The notes under the pieces: generated by a model
What the model saw: only the letters and a program-made list of their open reading frames with translations
What the model was told of the DNA's origin: nothing
Databases searched by the model: none
In this document: one piece after another, positions 59,400 through 64,000 of the stretch
Layout of the letters: each line of letters opens with the position of its first letter
How positions within the stretch are numbered: the stretch's first letter is position 1
Assembly (NCBI GenBank): GCA_049324435.1
Contig: JBMOOQ010000063.1
Span: 62,001-126,000 of the forward strand
DNA from: Pseudorhodoplanes sp049324435
GTDB lineage: Bacteria > Pseudomonadota > Alphaproteobacteria > Rhizobiales > Xanthobacteraceae
DNA length: 64,000 nucleotides
Direction: 5' to 3'
Translations under genes and position numbers: made by a program

Positions 59400-62186
59400 T
59401 CAGTCCGCAGAATTTGCGCCGACGATTTCGAATGCACCCCACACTGCAGGATAGGCATTCCAGGGATCGTCCGGATCGTCGAGCAGCTGCACCATCGCGC
59501 GCCGCAGGGCATCCGCGCGTCCGGCCTTCGGATCCTTCGACAGGATATCGAATGTCGCCGTGGTCAGCTTTGTTGCGGCATCGGACAGCACCGCCCAGTG
59601 CGTCACAAGAAGCGAGCGCGCACCGGCATAGAAGAATGCACGCGCCAGTCCGGACAGACCGTCCGCATTCGGCGTATCGCCTGCAGCGGTATTGCATCCC
59701 GACAGCACCACCCAGTCGGCGTTGAGCGAAAGCTTCGCCACTTCGCTCGATGTCAGCAATCCATCGTCGAACGCGGTGGGCTGCGCAGGCAGCGTCATCG
59801 CGAGCGACGGCTCGCCCACCCCGGTCACGTCGCCGGCCACGAGTCCGTGCGTTGCGAAATAGACGATGCGGTAATCCGACAATGCCGCCTGCTTGACCGC
59901 GGTTTCGGTGGCCGCCGCTCCGATCAGGACTGCATCTTTCGCACCGAGCTTGTTTGCAACGATGGTGATTTCGTCCGCAGTGTCGGCGAGCCGCGGCAGT
60001 GCATTCGCGAGCATGGCGCGATCCACGCCCGCACCCTTCCAGAATTCGGTGAACGACGCATTCACGCTCCGCCGCTGGCCGGCGATGCGGCGCTGCGCCT
60101 TCTGGATGCGCTCGTCGTCCGGCCCGCCGAAGACCGGATCGCCGAATCCGATCATCGGTTTCGGTGCACGCGCCTTTGCCGCAGTGGCGCCGATGGCGGT
60201 GAGACTTGCGACCGACGGCAGGATCGAGATGGCGGTCCGCTTCACGATCCAGTCGGCGTTGCGATACGGCGCAAGCGGATCGCTTCCGGGCGCGGCCGCT
60301 TCCGGTACTTTCGTGACCAGCAGGTTGAACGGCAGCGCGGCCAGCGAGCCCGAAGGCACGACGACCCAATGCGTCTTGTCCCGGACAAGCTCGTCCGCCG
60401 GAACCAGCAGGCGATACATCTCATGGGCCCGCGCAAGATCGAACAGCGCAGGTTTGCCGGCATCGACCGATTTGACGGCGGCATCGATGTCGAGGCCGGC
60501 GCGGAAGTCGCGAACCCTTTGCGCCAGATCCTGCCGGCTGACAGGTACGGCCTGCCATCGCACATCGGCCGCGGTCACGGTAAAGACATGCAACGCGGCA
60601 TCGGCCGGATGGAAGTAGATCAATGCCTCATGCGGCTTCAGCAAAGCCTGCACGTCATTTGCCGGCAACGGCCTGCCGCTTGCGAGCGATGCGTAAGCCG
60701 GAAAGCGCGCGGTCACATCCATGCCGAGGCTGTCGATCCGCGCGGCGAGTTTGGAAAGCTGCTCGCGCAAGGCGGCGTCCTGCGCCGGATTGCGCCGGAC
60801 GCCCGCCATCGCGGCCGCAAGCGCCGCATCAGTGCGCCGGTATTCCGCCAGCGCATCCTGTTGCGCACGGATCAGGCGCGCGAGGTCGTCGTTTCCGGTC
60901 CCGAACCGCAGCGACAATTGGTTGAGAGCGCTCGCCGCGGTCGATTCGTTGATCCATTGCGCGGTCTGGAACGCTTCGGCGGCCGCCTCGTGACCCAGCG
61001 CCCCGGCTTTGCGCGCATCGTCGAGAACGCTAAGATGCCGCTCGACGAGTGAACGGATATCGATGGCGGACTGGGCGCGTCCGTCCTTGAATTCGGTCGA
61101 TGCAATTTCCACGGCCTGACGCGAATAGGCGACCCCCTCCGGAATTTTGCCGCTGCGCATCTGTACCGCCGCCAGGTTGAACAGCGTGAGCGCGGTCGAG
61201 CTATGCGCCGGACCAAAGGCGGCGCGCTGGAGATCGAGCAGGCGCTTGAAGATCGCATCCGCATTGGCAAGGTCGCCGGCATAGGAATAGGCACTGCCGA
61301 GATTGGATAGCATCGGCGCCGCTGCGGGATGGTTCGAACCGAATGTTTTTTCAGCGATCGACAGCGAATAGCGCAACAGCTCGATCGCATCCTTCGGGCG
61401 CCCGCTGGACGAATACATCTCGGCGAGATTGTTCAGCGGCGGAAGAAGATCGGGATGATTGCGCCCGAGCGCCTTTTGCTTCAGCGCGATTGCCTCTTTG
61501 TATAAGGTCTCTGCGTCAGCCTTGCGGTTTGCGCGCGCATAGACCAGCGCGAGATTCACCATGGGCCGCGACATCTCGACCGGATTGGGCCGCTGGGTGC
61601 GCCGCCAGATCTCGATCGCCCGCCGCAACACCGGTTCGGCCTCGGCAAAACGCCCGGCATCGATATAGGTGCCGCCGATCGAATTCAGCGATGTGGCAAC
61701 CGGCGGCGAATTGAGACCGGCGGTCTTTTCATGAATATCCTGCGCCGACTGGAAATACCGGATCGCCTCGTCGTACCGGCGCGCCCGCTTGGCAAATTCC
61801 CCAAGATTGCCGAGCCCGATCGCCACATCCGGGCTCTGCTCGCCGCTGACCCGCTTCAGGATCGCAACCGACTGCCGCAGCAATCCGTCCGCCTCACCCA
61901 GTTGCCCGACATTGGCATAGGACACCGCAAGAATATTCAGAAGCGACGCATACGGGCGGCTGATCTCGCCCGCCGCCTGACGCAGCGGCCGCTCAAGCTC
62001 GCGCCCCCTCGCAATGACCTGCGGGTATTGCCCTGCGCGATACAATTGCTCGATCGCGACAAGCTCATCGGTTATGGCGCCGCGCTGTTGTGCGTTCGCC
62101 GGCGGCGCAACGGCCAAGCCGAATGCGATGATGCAGGATGCAAGGCATGCAATCGATGCGGCGATACGGCAGAATGCAGTTTTCAT
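59400..62186 (-). CDS. Exported TPR-CHAT protein (caspase-like peptidase candidate)
   Basis: A 928-residue protein with a signal peptide (MKTAFCRIAASIACLASCII to PPANAQ). TPR repeats (about 60-400, with several SPDVAIGLGNLGEFAKRARRYDEAIRYF-type units) are followed by a helical spacer and a CHAT domain from about 600. The predicted catalytic dyad is His780 (YFATHGLVAG) and Cys831 (VVLSGCNTAAGD), and the family end WNAYPAVWGAFEIVG is present. CHAT domains are caspase-like proteases often regulated by TPRs. An exported location is notable because many known CHAT proteases are cytoplasmic. The start at 62186 gives the signal peptide; the ribosome site is weak. Confidence 0.85.
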   Translation of the reverse strand: MKTAFCRIAASIACLASCIIAFGLAVAPPANAQQRGAITDELVAIEQLYRAGQYPQVIARGRELERPLRQAAGEISRPYASLLNILAVSYANVGQLGEADGLLRQSVAILKRVSGEQSPDVAIGLGNLGEFAKRARRYDEAIRYFQSAQDIHEKTAGLNSPPVATSLNSIGGTYIDAGRFAEAEPVLRRAIEIWRRTQRPNPVEMSRPMVNLALVYARANRKADAETLYKEAIALKQKALGRNHPDLLPPLNNLAEMYSSSGRPKDAIELLRYSLSIAEKTFGSNHPAAAPMLSNLGSAYSYAGDLANADAIFKRLLDLQRAAFGPAHSSTALTLFNLAAVQMRSGKIPEGVAYSRQAVEIASTEFKDGRAQSAIDIRSLVERHLSVLDDARKAGALGHEAAAEAFQTAQWINESTAASALNQLSLRFGTGNDDLARLIRAQQDALAEYRRTDAALAAAMAGVRRNPAQDAALREQLSKLAARIDSLGMDVTARFPAYASLASGRPLPANDVQALLKPHEALIYFHPADAALHVFTVTAADVRWQAVPVSRQDLAQRVRDFRAGLDIDAAVKSVDAGKPALFDLARAHEMYRLLVPADELVRDKTHWVVVPSGSLAALPFNLLVTKVPEAAAPGSDPLAPYRNADWIVKRTAISILPSVASLTAIGATAAKARAPKPMIGFGDPVFGGPDDERIQKAQRRIAGQRRSVNASFTEFWKGAGVDRAMLANALPRLADTADEITIVANKLGAKDAVLIGAAATETAVKQAALSDYRIVYFATHGLVAGDVTGVGEPSLAMTLPAQPTAFDDGLLTSSEVAKLSLNADWVVLSGCNTAAGDTPNADGLSGLARAFFYAGARSLLVTHWAVLSDAATKLTTATFDILSKDPKAGRADALRRAMVQLLDDPDDPWNAYPAVWGAFEIVGANSAD

Positions 62187-62337
62187 CGCAATCCCGGGAC
62201 CAAAATGCTTTGGTATCAAGGATTGCAAAGCTATCGCACAGCGGAGCTTTGTCCAGATTTGGACGCCGCTCCGCACGCACAGTTTCGTGCGCGGACCGTC
62301 ACACTGCCGTTATCTGCGATGTGCCTGCCGCGCCGCG

Positions 62338-63042
62338 TCAATCAAAATTGTAGCGCAGGCCGATGCGGAATTCGTTTGCGGTCAGATCATTCAGTTTCAG
62401 GGCATTGGCGAGACCCGTATTGAAGGAGACCTCGCCGAGATTCATGCGGCGGTAGCTGAAATCCACCAGCCAGCGCGGCGCGAAACACCATGCAAAACCG
62501 GCCATATAGGCCCAGGCGAATTCGGTCTGCGACTGATAATCGGTCGTCAGACTGCCCAGCGGCGCATTGAAGTCATTGGAGCGAAAGCCCGCGACGCCCA
62601 CGCCGGCGCCGACATAAGGCGTCACGCCGTTCCAGGTGCCGAGATCGATGTAGAGATTGCCCAGTGCCGTCCAGGATTCGACCTTGCCGGAAAAGGTGCC
62701 AAGCGAACTGTCGCCGGAAAAGCGCGCCTTGCCGGCATAGTCGATCGTGACATCGGCGCGGAACCAGCCGGCCTTGTAGCCGCCGCCGGCGCCGACCATG
62801 GCGACTTCGCTCAAATCGGTATTCGTCGGCAGCGGAAACATCGAGGTGACACTGCCAATGCTGGTGTTGGTCCGATAGCCGATATCGCCGCGCAGATACC
62901 AGCCGGACACAAATTCGGTCACGGCCCCTGCCGGCCGGTATGGCGAATAGACACCCGGCATGTCGGCCGCGCCTGCGGACTGCGGTTGGGTGCAAACGGC
63001 AGCAAGCCCGGCACAGATCGCAAGTGTCTTCAGAGTACGCAT
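62338..63042 (-). CDS. Outer-membrane beta-barrel protein (Omp25/OmpW-like)
   Basis: A 234-residue protein with a signal peptide (MRTLKTLAICAGLAAVCT to AGAAD), then WYLRGDIGYRTNTSIG and alternating strands with GYKAGWFRADVTIDYAGKA and VTPYVGAGVGVAGFRSND. The end is RIGLRYNFD, where an extra Asp follows the usual terminal aromatic. It resembles the small Omp25-type porin-family proteins of Hyphomicrobiales. An AAGGAAA site lies before 63042. A TTAA-N7-CTAAC element is in the gap upstream. Confidence 0.8.
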   Translation of the reverse strand: MRTLKTLAICAGLAAVCTQPQSAGAADMPGVYSPYRPAGAVTEFVSGWYLRGDIGYRTNTSIGSVTSMFPLPTNTDLSEVAMVGAGGGYKAGWFRADVTIDYAGKARFSGDSSLGTFSGKVESWTALGNLYIDLGTWNGVTPYVGAGVGVAGFRSNDFNAPLGSLTTDYQSQTEFAWAYMAGFAWCFAPRWLVDFSYRRMNLGEVSFNTGLANALKLNDLTANEFRIGLRYNFD

Positions 63043-63285
63043 CGGCACATTTCCTTCGGCGGTCGCCCAAACGGGCGTCAACATTCCGGAAACCATAAAT
63101 GCCGTTGGTTAAGGCTTCGCTAACCATAACAACCTGCACAACCAGCATTGCCGGGACCCCACCGGCTTCATGAACTGCCGGACATTGACTCTGTTTCGCG
63201 GAAGCGGCTGCACGCATCCCCGCGAAACGGTATCGTTGTGGCGAACGGACAAGAGTCCCCGCCACGGCAGCGCGCCGGAGACATC

Positions 63286-64000
63286 ATGACGCGATCCGTA
63301 CGCATCGACTGGGTCGACTACGCGAAGGGTATCTCGATCATTCTGGTCGTGATGATGCATTCGACATTGTCGAGCGAAGCCGCATTGCATGCGGACGGCT
63401 GGATGCACCCGTTGGTGGAGTTTGCGAAGCCGTTCCGGATTCCGGCCTTCTTCCTGATCGCAGGCCTGTTCGCCGCGCACGCGATCGGCACCGAGTGGCG
63501 CAGCTTCATCGATCGCAAGATCCTTCACTTCGTCTATTTCTACATCCTGTGGCTCACCATCCAGTTCGCATTCCGCGGACCGGTCTATGCCGCCGATGGC
63601 GGCGTGCTGGAGGCCGTGCGTCAGTATCTTCTCGCCTTCGCCGATCCATTCGGCACATTGTGGTTCATCTATCTGCTGCCGGTATTCTTCCTTGCAGCAC
63701 GGCTCGTGCGCGGCCTGCCGCCGATGCTTGTGGTCGTTGCCGCGGCGCTTCTGCAAAGCGCGCATATCGAGACCGGCTGGACGCTGATCGACGAGTTTGC
63801 GGCACGCTTCGTGTATTTTTATGCCGGCGCCCTCGCCGGCCAAACGATCGTCGCGCATGCGGACTGGTTCCGCGCGCGCCCGCTCGCGACGGTCTGCGGT
63901 CTCGCGGTCTGGGCGATCGTCACGGCGGCCTGCGTGAGCGCGGGTCTTTCGGCATGGCCGGGCATCTCGCTGTTGCTCGGATTTGCCGGAGCGGCTGCGG
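63286..64000 (+). CDS. Acyltransferase-3 family membrane protein (N-terminal part, runs off right edge)
   Basis: The first 238 codons of a polytopic protein. The start MTRSVRIDWVDYAKGISIIL with a following VVMMHS is the acyltransferase-3 motif (the DYAKG...H region carries the proposed catalytic His). Several membrane segments follow (FRIPAFFLIAGLFAAHAIG, FVYFYILWLTIQFAF, LWFIYLLPVFFLAARLV). GGAG is 7 bases before the ATG at 63286. Members O-acylate sugars or lipids at the membrane. No stop codon occurs before the window edge. Confidence 0.85.
   Translation, partial: MTRSVRIDWVDYAKGISIILVVMMHSTLSSEAALHADGWMHPLVEFAKPFRIPAFFLIAGLFAAHAIGTEWRSFIDRKILHFVYFYILWLTIQFAFRGPVYAADGGVLEAVRQYLLAFADPFGTLWFIYLLPVFFLAARLVRGLPPMLVVVAAALLQSAHIETGWTLIDEFAARFVYFYAGALAGQTIVAHADWFRARPLATVCGLAVWAIVTAACVSAGLSAWPGISLLLGFAGAAA

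Overview
The window reads as a chromosomal segment of an alphaproteobacterium, most likely a Hyphomicrobiales member of the Xanthobacteraceae/Bradyrhizobiaceae type. Supporting signs are GC-rich coding sequence, a ctrA/chpT cell-cycle phosphorelay, GANTC methylation sites clustered upstream of ctrA, a serC-serA operon with a probable serC RNA leader, DUF1134 (EipA), DUF2778, DUF6894 and TctC families, and many 4-bp ATGA/GTGA gene overlaps. No prophage, insertion sequence, CRISPR array or rRNA was seen. There is one tRNA (Glu, anticodon CTC).

Layout. 0-3 kb: the start of a ModA-like binding protein running off the left edge, a TctC-type binding protein, a vapBC toxin-antitoxin pair and a Pro/Ala-rich anchored protein. 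3-6.2 kb: fliJ-fliI, then a 560-bp regulatory region leading to ctrA. 6.3-13.8 kb: an AraC regulator, a barrel protein, a DUF2778 L,D-transpeptidase-like protein, an HtrA protease, a three-gene operon of very small proteins, trhO and a DMT exporter. 13.8-19.3 kb: the chemotaxis operon cheA-cheW-cheY-cheB-cheR, with a receiver domain fused to CheA. 19.4-24.5 kb: chpT, cysQ, a YHS protein, eipA, a membrane-anchored coiled-coil protein and a DUF2927 protein. 24.6-37.2 kb: an alpha/beta hydrolase, a complete branched-chain-type ABC transporter (livJHMGF) and an uncharacterised catabolic cluster. 37.3-45.3 kb: a membrane metallophosphoesterase, a coiled-coil protein, tRNA-Glu, an M48 protease, a DUF898 protein, a brnTA module, a MAPEG protein, a zinc-ribbon protein and a cold-shock protein. 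45.5-50.4 kb: rluD, rpoH and small or secreted proteins. 50.4-56.3 kb: a second TctC protein divergent from a class II aldolase, a Pro-rich membrane protein, purA and an EamA transporter. 56.3-64 kb: serA and serC, a secreted TPR-CHAT protein, a barrel protein and the start of an acyltransferase-3 protein.

The most promising unexplained system is the 30.3-37.2 kb cluster. A minus-strand operon (MaoC hydratase, phytoene-desaturase-like FAD oxidoreductase, SDR, 3-hydroxyanthranilate 3,4-dioxygenase) is divergent from a MetE-like zinc transferase. Next to it, a PaaK-like CoA ligase is divergent from a TetR regulator. Both divergent promoters carry the same palindromic pattern CRAAT-N4-ATTYG, which suggests one regulon. 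The livJHMGF importer follows directly downstream. The gene combination points to uptake and degradation of an amino-aromatic or related acid, but it matches no complete pathway I know.

A second theme is cell-cycle control. ctrA and chpT are both here, five GANTC sites lie within 181 bp upstream of ctrA, and TTTACC-N5-TTAACC elements resembling CtrA boxes precede cheA and the DUF2778 gene.
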